Assembly: GCA_902363045.1 (NCBI GenBank)
Contig: CABIYX010000001.1
Location: 147,737 to 211,736, forward strand
From: Clostridiales bacterium
GTDB taxonomy: Bacteria; Bacillota; Clostridia; Oscillospirales; Oscillospiraceae
Length of the DNA: 64,000 nucleotides
Direction: 5' to 3'
Positions within the stretch are counted from its first letter, which is position 1. Each line of letters opens with the position of its first letter. The translations under genes were made by a program, and so were the position numbers. Positions 24,128 through 31,748 of the stretch are shown in pieces. The notes beneath the pieces were generated by a model. That model worked only from the letters and a program-made list of their open reading frames with translations, was not told the DNA's origin and did not search any database.

Positions 24128-26728
24128 CTATTCCACCCTTGCTTGTTGCCTTGCTCGCAGGTCAGTGGGCGAGGTGGTAATGGCCTCATATTCCCTGGGG
24201 GACACATGGACGGCGATGGGGACATGGTTATGACCAATACAGAGCAGACCTTCCCCCCGGCGGAAGCGGGTAATCATCTTCGTCTCCTCCTCGGTCAGAT
24301 TGAGGATGTTCTGCACCAGCCTTGCCTCTTGATCTTCCATCTGCATGATGAATTTGATCCGGCAGCTGTCCAAAATACCTTTCCCATACTTGCCTCCGTC
24401 CAGCGCCATCATATCGGCCATGCCCTGGGATGTGACGCCCGCAACCCCTCCTTGAGAGCGGATCAACTTTACCATGCGCATGGTGTAGTCGGCGGCCAGA
24501 GGATTGGAGTTCGCCCCCAGGAGCTTCCACAGCTCGTCGGAGAGCAGGGCCGTTCCCACATCCCCATTCTGCACGGTGATGTCGGTAGCAAAGCCGGTGG
24601 CCGCGTACACAGTCGCCAACTGAAGGTCATCGGGAATATCAGTCAGGTCGATCACAATGTAGGGGTTTTCCGTGTCCACATTGGTATGCCCACCCATGGA
24701 GGCGGCCGACCCGGATACATAGCGGGTCAGGATTACTGACAGGTGCTTGGTTTCCTGCTTCTCCCGCAGGATGTCGTACCACTCCTGGATAACGGGCATC
24801 TCCTTGATGGTCACGCCGTCCTCCTCAAACAGGCTGGCATTGTCAAAGGTGATCCCCCGGCGGCCGTAGCACTCAATCAGAGAGGCGTCGATGTAGTTCA
24901 TGTCCTCCTCCGACAAATTGCGCTTCTGGAGAGAATACCATACGGAGAGCCAGGAGACTTTCTCCGCCAGCAGGGACTCCCGGCGCTGGGTACCGCCATT
25001 CTGAGCCGCGTAGGGAGAGGCTTTCAGACGGCGAATGTCCATCAGGCCGATACAATCTGGGGAGGACGGCCCCAGCTTGATAAACTGGCCGCCCACCGCC
25101 TCGCACAGGGGACGGTACTCATGGCCCTTTTCGGGGACAATGTAGATCACCTTCCGCTGCTGCTCCCGAAGCCGCTTGCCGATGCTCTGAAGCAGGGTGG
25201 ACTTGCCCGCTCCGCTGTTGCCGAACGCGGCAAAGTTGCCGTTGGTGTATTTGTAGTCATCGTACAAGTCGATGAATACCGGAGAGCGGTTGTAGAGGTT
25301 TAGGCCCAGAAAGATACCCTTTTGGTCGCTCAGCTCAAAGGAAGCAAAGGGAAACGAGGCGGCCACACCGGAGGTCAAGGCGTTCCGGCGGCTTTTCCGT
25401 TCAATATCCGGGTCTGAGATCAACAGCGGAAGAAACGACAAGAATGCCGCCTCATGCTTGTACTCGCACCGCTTGGCCAGCATATCGGAGGCTACGCACA
25501 GGGTCTCTACCGCCGTTACCCGCTGCTCCAGGGTGTCCGGGTCGTCTGCGATGACCTCAATCAAGGTGTGCATATAGTAAAAATCCTGGCCTTCTCTGTT
25601 CATTCCCTCCTTCAGGTACAGTCCGGCGCCGATGGCGTCCCCCAGTTCCTCAAAATCCTGACGGGTATCACCCACATCCCTCATCCGGGAGCGGTTGATC
25701 ATGGTTGTCTGGCCGATGGCGTTGACCGTCTTTTCCCGGGGCTGTTTGACCAAGTAAAAACTCAGGCTGACTCCCTCCCCGGCTTCAATCAGGGGGGTGA
25801 GCCAGCCTTTGCCTACAACGGTCGAGTAGCCATAGCCGCTGATGTAGAGATAGGCGTGGCATACCCCGTCGATCAGCAGATAATCGGGATGGTGCGTATC
25901 TATGTCGGGCGGCGCGATCAGATCCGGAATGGTGGTGGCTCCGGCCTCCAGACGGGAGAGCGGGGATGCCTCCTTTCGGGAAAACCATTTCCGTTTCTTT
26001 TTCCCGGCGCTTTCCGCGGCCGCCGTGTCCAGCGCCTTCAGTGCTTCTTCATCGTAGACGCCATGTACCATCCCCAGCATATCGAATACCCCGTCCGGGA
26101 GACGAAGATGCTGGGAGGTGTGTTTATTGATGAGCTTGTAGAACAGTTCCAAAATAAAATTGTCCGCATATTCCGGCTCTAAAACAGCCACTCCGCACCG
26201 GTCCAAATATCTCCGGGCTACCTCCGCCTTTTCGTTGAGCACCGCGGCAATGGCCTCCGGTGTGTGATCCGGGGCCTTCATGGACGGGTCATAGGAAAAG
26301 GACAGGAAAAAGCGGTGGGTAAGAGCTTCCCGCTCCACCAGCTGAGGAACATAGTCCATGCTCTCCTCCAGCATCAAGCGGCACTGTTCATTGGTCTCCC
26401 GCTCCAGATAGCCCCTGAGCAGCTTTAGGTAGCCATCCAGGTCAAAGGGCTGGGTCAGGACATTGATTTGAAGATTGGCTGGCGCGATTTTCAGATAGGC
26501 GGCAAAGTCCTCTATGGCGGCGCTCTTATCCATGCTGGACATGGTGTAGAAGTTGACGGGAAGTAGCTCTAATATCTTGACAAAGCGTTTGTCCCGGGTG
26601 ACGACGACCCCCTGGACAATATCCTTGATGGGGAGCCAGGCCTGGATGCTCCCGTCATAGGCTCCGCTGCGGTCACTGATTCCCGTGACGGAACCACCGA
26701 AGATAGCGTTTTTCAAATTCATGGGCAT
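24128..26728 (-). CDS. VirB4/TraE-type conjugation ATPase
   Basis: An 866-residue cytoplasmic ATPase that powers assembly of the secretion channel. An N-terminal domain (about residues 1-430) joins a RecA-like domain with Walker A GNSGAGKST (503-511). VIDLTDIP and LLSDELWKLLGAN correspond to the Walker B region, and GGVAGVTSQGMADMM to later conserved helices. Length and motifs match Gram-positive TraE/VirB4. GGAG six bases upstream supports ATG 26728, inside the end of the PrgI gene (56-base overlap), giving coupled translation. Confidence 0.95.
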   Translation of the reverse strand: MPMNLKNAIFGGSVTGISDRSGAYDGSIQAWLPIKDIVQGVVVTRDKRFVKILELLPVNFYTMSSMDKSAAIEDFAAYLKIAPANLQINVLTQPFDLDGYLKLLRGYLERETNEQCRLMLEESMDYVPQLVEREALTHRFFLSFSYDPSMKAPDHTPEAIAAVLNEKAEVARRYLDRCGVAVLEPEYADNFILELFYKLINKHTSQHLRLPDGVFDMLGMVHGVYDEEALKALDTAAAESAGKKKRKWFSRKEASPLSRLEAGATTIPDLIAPPDIDTHHPDYLLIDGVCHAYLYISGYGYSTVVGKGWLTPLIEAGEGVSLSFYLVKQPREKTVNAIGQTTMINRSRMRDVGDTRQDFEELGDAIGAGLYLKEGMNREGQDFYYMHTLIEVIADDPDTLEQRVTAVETLCVASDMLAKRCEYKHEAAFLSFLPLLISDPDIERKSRRNALTSGVAASFPFASFELSDQKGIFLGLNLYNRSPVFIDLYDDYKYTNGNFAAFGNSGAGKSTLLQSIGKRLREQQRKVIYIVPEKGHEYRPLCEAVGGQFIKLGPSSPDCIGLMDIRRLKASPYAAQNGGTQRRESLLAEKVSWLSVWYSLQKRNLSEEDMNYIDASLIECYGRRGITFDNASLFEEDGVTIKEMPVIQEWYDILREKQETKHLSVILTRYVSGSAASMGGHTNVDTENPYIVIDLTDIPDDLQLATVYAATGFATDITVQNGDVGTALLSDELWKLLGANSNPLAADYTMRMVKLIRSQGGVAGVTSQGMADMMALDGGKYGKGILDSCRIKFIMQMEDQEARLVQNILNLTEEETKMITRFRRGEGLLCIGHNHVPIAVHVSPREYEAITTSPTDLRARQQARVE

Positions 26729-27026
26729 TCACCTCTCCACGATAGGTCAGGACCCGGCGCCGCCGACGCCAGGTCCACCAGGTTTTCAAATAACGGGTCA
26801 AGCTGTCGTCCTTCAGGCCAATCAGCGCAAATCCCACGGTCGGCACCAGCAGGCACAGCGTCACAATGATCTTCCATGTGATCGTAAAAGGCAGCAGCGC
26901 GGTGCAAAGACCCAGGACCGGCAGGCCCAGGACAACCGACTCGATTGCGTTTCGGATCTCGAAGAGCCCGAACAGCTTTCCCGCATCGGTATAGTTGACT
27001 GGGATGTAATAGGTTTCAGAATCCAT
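26673..27026 (-). CDS. PrgI family protein (VirB3-like)
   Basis: A 117-residue membrane protein with the PrgI family start (YYIPVNYTDAGKLFGLFEIRN) and two transmembrane helices (VLGLPVLGLCTALLPFTITW and IIVTLCLLVPTVGFALIGL), then a basic cytoplasmic tail (RRRRRVLTYRGEV). PrgI proteins are the Gram-positive counterparts of VirB3 and partner VirB4. ATG 27026 is preceded by AAGGAGGACGACGAGC; the upstream frame extension lacks a site. It overlaps the VirB4 gene. Confidence 0.9.
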   Translation of the reverse strand: MDSETYYIPVNYTDAGKLFGLFEIRNAIESVVLGLPVLGLCTALLPFTITWKIIVTLCLLVPTVGFALIGLKDDSLTRYLKTWWTWRRRRRVLTYRGEVNAHEFEKRYLRWFRHGNQ

Positions 27027-27294
27027 GCTCGTCGTCCTCCTTGGACATCGAAAATAGCCACGGGGCAGCATCTAACTCGTGCGCCAGCCCGTCAAGCGCC
27101 GCCCGCCGGGAAGCGATGACAGCGGAAAAGGCCCGCCGGATCAAGGCCTCATGGCCCTTGCTCTGACTGGCCGTGTCAAGTTCAATCAGGCTGATCAGCT
27201 GTCTGGAAACACCGGCCGCATTTGCCAGGTCTGCCTGAGAAATACCGTAACGCAGACGGAGCTGTGTCATTCGGCACATATTTTGTTCTGCCAT
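27016..27294 (-). CDS. XRE-family regulator within the transfer operon
   Basis: A 92-residue protein with a clear HTH_3 domain (MTQLRLRYGISQADLANAAGVSRQLISLIE) and a basic helical tail. ATG 27294 follows AGGTGG; the alternative GTG at 27303 is less likely. It overlaps PrgI by 11 bases, so it is produced with the transfer machinery. Local control of transfer genes is a reasonable inference, but the binding site is not identified. Confidence 0.82.
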   Translation of the reverse strand: MAEQNMCRMTQLRLRYGISQADLANAAGVSRQLISLIELDTASQSKGHEALIRRAFSAVIASRRAALDGLAHELDAAPWLFSMSKEDDEHGF

Positions 27295-27303
27295 AAGAGC
27301 CAC

Positions 27304-28548
27304 CTAAGCGGACATGACCCAGAAAGGGCCTCCTGAGCCAGCGCGGCGGGACGCCTCATTGAGGATGATTCCAAGCTCCCATTCCTGATTGCTCCGTTTT
27401 ACGCTGGCCGGATCTGCCACCAGGATCTTTCCACCCTCGGTCACGCCCCGGAGAACGATAAAATGGCCGGAGCTGGTGAAATGACCCTTGGACATAATGG
27501 CGATCACGAGCTTTCCATTCTTGAGCGCATCCACCAGTCTTTTACTGTCGTTCCCGACCCCGGTAACGGTCAGCCCATAATGCGCGCCCCCATTTGGAAT
27601 CAGGCTGTGGTAGCTTCCGTTTCCCTCACAGCGGTACCCATTTTCCACAGACCACTGGGCCACATCGTAGGGCGTCACCTGATTGCTTGTCAGCGAGGCC
27701 ACGGCAATCGCCAGGGCGGTGGGACCGCAGCCGGCCTCCCCGATGGTGCCGGACTTGCCGTACATCTTATTTCCCCAGCGGGAATCCGTCTGATTATAGT
27801 AGACGACCGGTGTTTCCGCGTCAGAAAAGGTGATGTCGCCGTAGTCCGTGTTGTAGTAGCCGTCACCGTCGCTGTCCCCGTAGGACAGGTTTTGATCCTC
27901 CGCCAGCATGGAATAGAGCAGCGCCGCCCAGTCCCGCTCCTCCTGGGTAAAATTCAGCTTGTCCATGTACTCCTCGGGCGTCAAATCACGGACAAAGATG
28001 TTCAGGATGCGGTCGATCAGAGAGGTAGAGTAGGTCAGGCGGTCATACATCATGTCCTCAATGGCGCTTTCATCCATAGTGTAAAGGTCTTGTTTATACC
28101 GGACTGAGCCAATCGCCATCAGCCAGTATTTGTTCATGTACCCCAGGTCCTGATCCACGCCATAATCATCATACAAAGGCTCTCCATCGGACCAGAAGCG
28201 CGGGAGAATACTGTTCACCAGGCGCAAAACCGCAGGCTGCTGGTAATTGTCCAGATTTTGATATATCCCGTCAAGCTCCTGAGCAGACGCGGTGAAGTCG
28301 ATGATTTCCTGGTCGGTAGAGCTGGAGTAGCCGAAAAGAATGTTGGGAAGTGCTGTGAAAACGAGCATAGGAACCAGAAGCACAACGCACAGGAGGATGA
28401 CGAAAAGCCGGATCAGCTCCGGCAAAAATGATTTGGCGGCCTCCACGGCGGCGCCATAGACGCCGCCTGCGGCCGCTCCCCGTGCAATATTTACAGCGGC
28501 GGAAGCCGCCCGGGCCGCTTTCTGGCCCGCCGAAGATTGATTGCTCAT
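27304..28548 (-). CDS. Membrane-anchored C39-like cysteine peptidase (VirB1-like role)
   Basis: A 414-residue protein with one N-terminal membrane anchor (LIRLFVILLCVVLLVPMLVF), a helical middle region and a C-terminal peptidase domain of about 160 residues. Catalytic residues fit the C39_2 papain-like fold: Cys in IGEAGCGPTALAIAV, His in SGHFIVLRG and Asp in VADPASV. In Gram-positive conjugation systems such anchored hydrolases open the wall for the channel. A four-base ATGA overlap links it to the VirB6-like gene. GGAGTGAGCC precedes the ATG. Confidence 0.87.
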   Translation of the reverse strand: MSNQSSAGQKAARAASAAVNIARGAAAGGVYGAAVEAAKSFLPELIRLFVILLCVVLLVPMLVFTALPNILFGYSSSTDQEIIDFTASAQELDGIYQNLDNYQQPAVLRLVNSILPRFWSDGEPLYDDYGVDQDLGYMNKYWLMAIGSVRYKQDLYTMDESAIEDMMYDRLTYSTSLIDRILNIFVRDLTPEEYMDKLNFTQEERDWAALLYSMLAEDQNLSYGDSDGDGYYNTDYGDITFSDAETPVVYYNQTDSRWGNKMYGKSGTIGEAGCGPTALAIAVASLTSNQVTPYDVAQWSVENGYRCEGNGSYHSLIPNGGAHYGLTVTGVGNDSKRLVDALKNGKLVIAIMSKGHFTSSGHFIVLRGVTEGGKILVADPASVKRSNQEWELGIILNEASRRAGSGGPFWVMSA

Positions 28549-30839
28549 GGCTCACTCCTTTTCTTCCTGGTTTTTGGAGACTTTCCCGTTCCGCCCGGTG
28601 TCGGCGGCATAGCGCCTTTCATACGCCTGGTGCCGTGGTTTACACCTGGAGGGGCGTCGGCTCTTTGCGGAGCCGTCCCTGCCGTTGCGGCGGGAGGCGT
28701 CTGCGCCTTTGCCGGAGTCCTCCCAGTCCCGCCGGGCCTGCGCGTTCCTGCCGTTCCGGACGGAGAAGCGCCGCTTGTAACGGAATGTGCCTCATGCCCG
28801 GCAGCGGATACCGTTCCTGCTGTTCCGGGCGGGGGCGCGGCACGGCTGCTCCGGGAGCTGCCTGCTGTGGGGCGGGGACTTCCTGCCATATCCGACAAAA
28901 CACCTTCGCCGCCCGGGGAGGCATGGGGGATGGGGGAGGCGGTATGCCTTCCTGCCATACCGACGAAAGGTGATACCACTCCAGACACGGTACTGCTCCC
29001 GGCGGGAGTGCCCGTTCCTGCCATACTGGAGGAAGATACTTCACCACCGTGAGATTGACGACCACCAATATGCGGCCGTGTTCCTGCCGTTCCGGGGGTG
29101 GAAGCGCCGCCCTCACGCGGCCTCTGACTCCCAACCGGGGGACGGGCCGCGGATTTCTCCGTTGTAGCAGATGCGCTACCGCCTACACGAGACACGGTAT
29201 CTGCACCGTGAGAAGCAGTTCCTGCCGGAGCAACCGGCGGGCGGGGCTCTGATTTTTCACCTCCAGCGACACCAGGAGGCGTCGGGATCTTCGGAGTCCG
29301 GTCCTGCTGAAGCGGCGGGCGCTCCCGCATGGTTTCACGAGTGCTGGAGGTGTGCGTCGTGCGTTCAGGACCGGCCACGGCAGCCGTCCCAGGCGTTACG
29401 GCCGACCTGCGGGTTACGCCTGCTCTATCGGGCCGCTTACTGTCTCCCTGGTCATACGAGGGAGTGCCGGGCGGCCGGCGCGTCCCATCCTGGGGTCCGG
29501 CAGTGCGGCCCAGCGTCCCCTTGGAGGACTCGCCGCTCACCCCGCCTGTCCGGACAGAGGCGGCGGTATAGGGAGTAGAGGCACGGGTCCCCCTTGCCTC
29601 CGGGGGAACAGAACTGCGTCGTGCCCCATGTGTATGGATCGTCGGCGTCTTACCGCCCTTGTGTTCAGCGGCCGGTTGTTCAACCCCCGCTGCATGGCTG
29701 CCCTCTGGCGGGGCTTCATCCATCTTGGGGGAGACGCCCTGCACAGTCTGTTTGGAAGCATACACTCCGCCTTGAGCAGAAGGAGAACGGGGGTCCGTCT
29801 GTGTTCCTGCCTGTTGTCCTGCGCTGGCAGCTCCAGGCGAGGCGCCAGCGCCGCCAGGACTTCCGCCAGACGGAGGCGGCGGGGGTGTGCGCGGATTGGT
29901 ACGCGGCTCCGAAGAGCTTCCGCCGGAACTGCCGCCTTTCCGACTTTTATTTCCAACGGAATTTCCGGCGGCTTTTGCGATGGAGCTTCCGATCCCCTTG
30001 ACAACCGCATAAGCCACCATGCCTGGAAGCCCGCGGCCGAGCCCATCGCCGGTGAGGGCGGGGTTAAGCCCCATGCGGGCGATGATGCCGTCTATCTTGC
30101 GGGCAACCCTGGCGATACCTACGATCAGAAGCATCCAGGGCAGGACGGCAACCCCGCTTGGTACATACCCCAAAGCCGAAATCAGCAGCTTCAGGAATAT
30201 GACATTCATAATCATCATCACGCACATGGAGCCGAACATCCGGCACCAGCCCTTGAAAATGTCCTCCGTATTTTTGGACCCGCCCATGCCAAAGGCAAGC
30301 GGGGCCATGAGAACGAGAATAGCCGTTACGACATACCGTTCCGCCACCTCGAAGCACAGCTTGACAAACTGCCACATCACGACAATGCCAACAATGATGA
30401 TCAGGAGCCAAGAAGCTCCAATCGTAAAATTATTTTCATCCGGGATGGTAATGGTGACGCTGGTGGGAACCTGAAGCAACGCAATCACCTGCGATGAGAT
30501 GCCGAGGCCGATTTCACAAATTTGCTGACTCACCAGAAGCAAAAAGGCAAACACGAAAGTCCGGGTAAACAGCAGTTTGGGGTCCTCACCTTCAAAGCCC
30601 AAACCGATGACCATGCTCTTCATCGCTTGAAAGACCAGATTGCCCAGAAGCAGCGCCCACCCAACGGCAATCACGATACTCAAAATATCGTCTGTGACCG
30701 GAGCCACCTGACGGAAATAGCTGAGATCCATCTGAAAAACTTCCAGAAGAGAATTTGCGATATACTGGACCATCTCAAGGCACAGGCTGTAAACCCACTG
30801 AACAAAGCCCTTAAAAATTCCTTCAAGAATAAAAACCAC
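28545..30839 (-). CDS. VirB6/TrbL-like channel protein with repeat-rich tail
   Basis: Up to 764 residues. The first 310 or so form a polytopic membrane domain (VQYIANSLLEVFQMDLSYFRQV; TFVFAFLLLVSQQICEIGL; WLLIIIVGIVVMWQFVKL; MMIMNVIFLKLLISALGYV). The remaining 450 are disordered, rich in P, G, S and T, and carry a degenerate 22-23-residue repeat with core x[TM]AG[TRS]. The start is odd: GTG 30839 overlaps the GGGAGG site, whereas an in-frame ATT at 30830 has ideal 8-base spacing and may be the true initiation codon. It should form the inner-membrane channel of the transfer system. Confidence 0.88.
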   Translation of the reverse strand: MVFILEGIFKGFVQWVYSLCLEMVQYIANSLLEVFQMDLSYFRQVAPVTDDILSIVIAVGWALLLGNLVFQAMKSMVIGLGFEGEDPKLLFTRTFVFAFLLLVSQQICEIGLGISSQVIALLQVPTSVTITIPDENNFTIGASWLLIIIVGIVVMWQFVKLCFEVAERYVVTAILVLMAPLAFGMGGSKNTEDIFKGWCRMFGSMCVMMIMNVIFLKLLISALGYVPSGVAVLPWMLLIVGIARVARKIDGIIARMGLNPALTGDGLGRGLPGMVAYAVVKGIGSSIAKAAGNSVGNKSRKGGSSGGSSSEPRTNPRTPPPPPSGGSPGGAGASPGAASAGQQAGTQTDPRSPSAQGGVYASKQTVQGVSPKMDEAPPEGSHAAGVEQPAAEHKGGKTPTIHTHGARRSSVPPEARGTRASTPYTAASVRTGGVSGESSKGTLGRTAGPQDGTRRPPGTPSYDQGDSKRPDRAGVTRRSAVTPGTAAVAGPERTTHTSSTRETMRERPPLQQDRTPKIPTPPGVAGGEKSEPRPPVAPAGTASHGADTVSRVGGSASATTEKSAARPPVGSQRPREGGASTPGTAGTRPHIGGRQSHGGEVSSSSMAGTGTPAGSSTVSGVVSPFVGMAGRHTASPIPHASPGGEGVLSDMAGSPRPTAGSSRSSRAAPPPGTAGTVSAAGHEAHSVTSGASPSGTAGTRRPGGTGRTPAKAQTPPAATAGTAPQRADAPPGVNHGTRRMKGAMPPTPGGTGKSPKTRKKRSEP
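28739..29227 (-). repeat. Degenerate 66-69-bp tandem repeat in the VirB6-like tail
   Basis: The core TTCCTGCC[GA]T[TA]CCGG (plus strand) starts at about 28745, 28814, 28880, 28949, 29015, 29081 and 29219, spacings 69, 66, 69, 66, 66 and 138. It encodes x[TM]AG[TRS] every 22-23 residues. Confidence 0.8.
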
Positions 30840-30866
30840 CTCCCAACCGGCGTATGGCTGAGAGGT

Positions 30867-31229
30867 TTACTGAATGGTGGCCAGGCCGTCAAAAAGAGGC
30901 CGGACATAGGCCAGGAAGGCGCCCATTCCGTTAATGATGGCCCAAGCGATCCAGATACGCTTGAGCCAGTCCCATGCCTGATCGGTTTTATGCTGGTTAT
31001 TGGAAACTTTGGCTCCAATCACAGCAACGGCAGACATCAGGCCGGCCAGCACGGTGCTGATCCCGGCAATCTTGTTATAGACATCGACGATGATACGGTT
31101 TGCGGCCGTCCACATATCCTCTACGGCCAGAGCTGGCGTAATCATATAGGTCACAATCAAAATAAACGCCATTATCTGAACATAATAGCGGGGGGCTTTA
31201 GGCCCGAGACGGACCAGAAGATTTTTCAT
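30867..31229 (-). CDS. VirB2-like small membrane protein (putative pilin)
   Basis: A 120-residue protein with a signal-like N-terminal helix (YYVQIMAFILIVTYMITPALA, AxA-like cleavage) and two more hydrophobic helices (ISTVLAGLMSAVAVIGAKVS and IWIAWAIINGMGAFLAYV), the usual VirB2/TrbC layout. It lies just before the VirB6-like gene. GGAGGGATGCCCT precedes the ATG. It probably forms the extracellular or wall-crossing filament or channel subunit. Confidence 0.75.
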   Translation of the reverse strand: MKNLLVRLGPKAPRYYVQIMAFILIVTYMITPALAVEDMWTAANRIIVDVYNKIAGISTVLAGLMSAVAVIGAKVSNNQHKTDQAWDWLKRIWIAWAIINGMGAFLAYVRPLFDGLATIQ

Positions 31230-31325
31230 AGGGCATCCCTCCTCGGAGCATAAAAAGGGACTGTGTAAGCGCCCTCGTTCCCGAGGTAATTGCCCACACA
31301 GTCCATGATTGACGGTTGTTTTTGA

Positions 31326-31688
31326 TTATTTAGGCGTCCGGCTTAGGGGAGACTCCATTGCGAAGCCCGAGGCCGGGCTGCACTCACTCTCTTGGAACAG
31401 CCTTCGATAGAAGCCGGGAATATCTTGCAGGTCCTGTTCATCAATAGGCATCCACCAGAGCGTCAGTAAATTGACTGTGTATTTGTGCATGGTGGCCTGC
31501 CGAAGCCGCTTGGTAAAAAGCGGGACCGGATAATCAGCTTTCACCGAAATATATGTGTCTCCTTCGTTCTTCCGATAAAGGAGGACATCTCCTGTATCGG
31601 CACATTCAAATTGTCCTCCATACATCTCCGTATAACGATCCGCAGCCGCACGGAGTTCTTTATCATTCAGGTAGGAAGAATAGGTCAT
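31326..31688 (-). CDS. Hypothetical protein, 120 aa
   Basis: A small soluble protein (YSSYLNDKELRAAADRYTEM, GDTYISVKADYPVPLFTKRL, TVNLLTLWWMPIDEQDL). No family recognised. CGGAGGTAAACAG before ATG 31688 decides the start over the longer frame. It sits between the giant adhesin and the pilin-like gene in the same operon. Confidence 0.6.
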   Translation of the reverse strand: MTYSSYLNDKELRAAADRYTEMYGGQFECADTGDVLLYRKNEGDTYISVKADYPVPLFTKRLRQATMHKYTVNLLTLWWMPIDEQDLQDIPGFYRRLFQESECSPASGFAMESPLSRTPK

Positions 31689-31748
31689 CTGTTTACCTCC
31701 GTTCAGGGGATAGGGACGGCACACAGAATGCCGCCCCTATCCATCATG

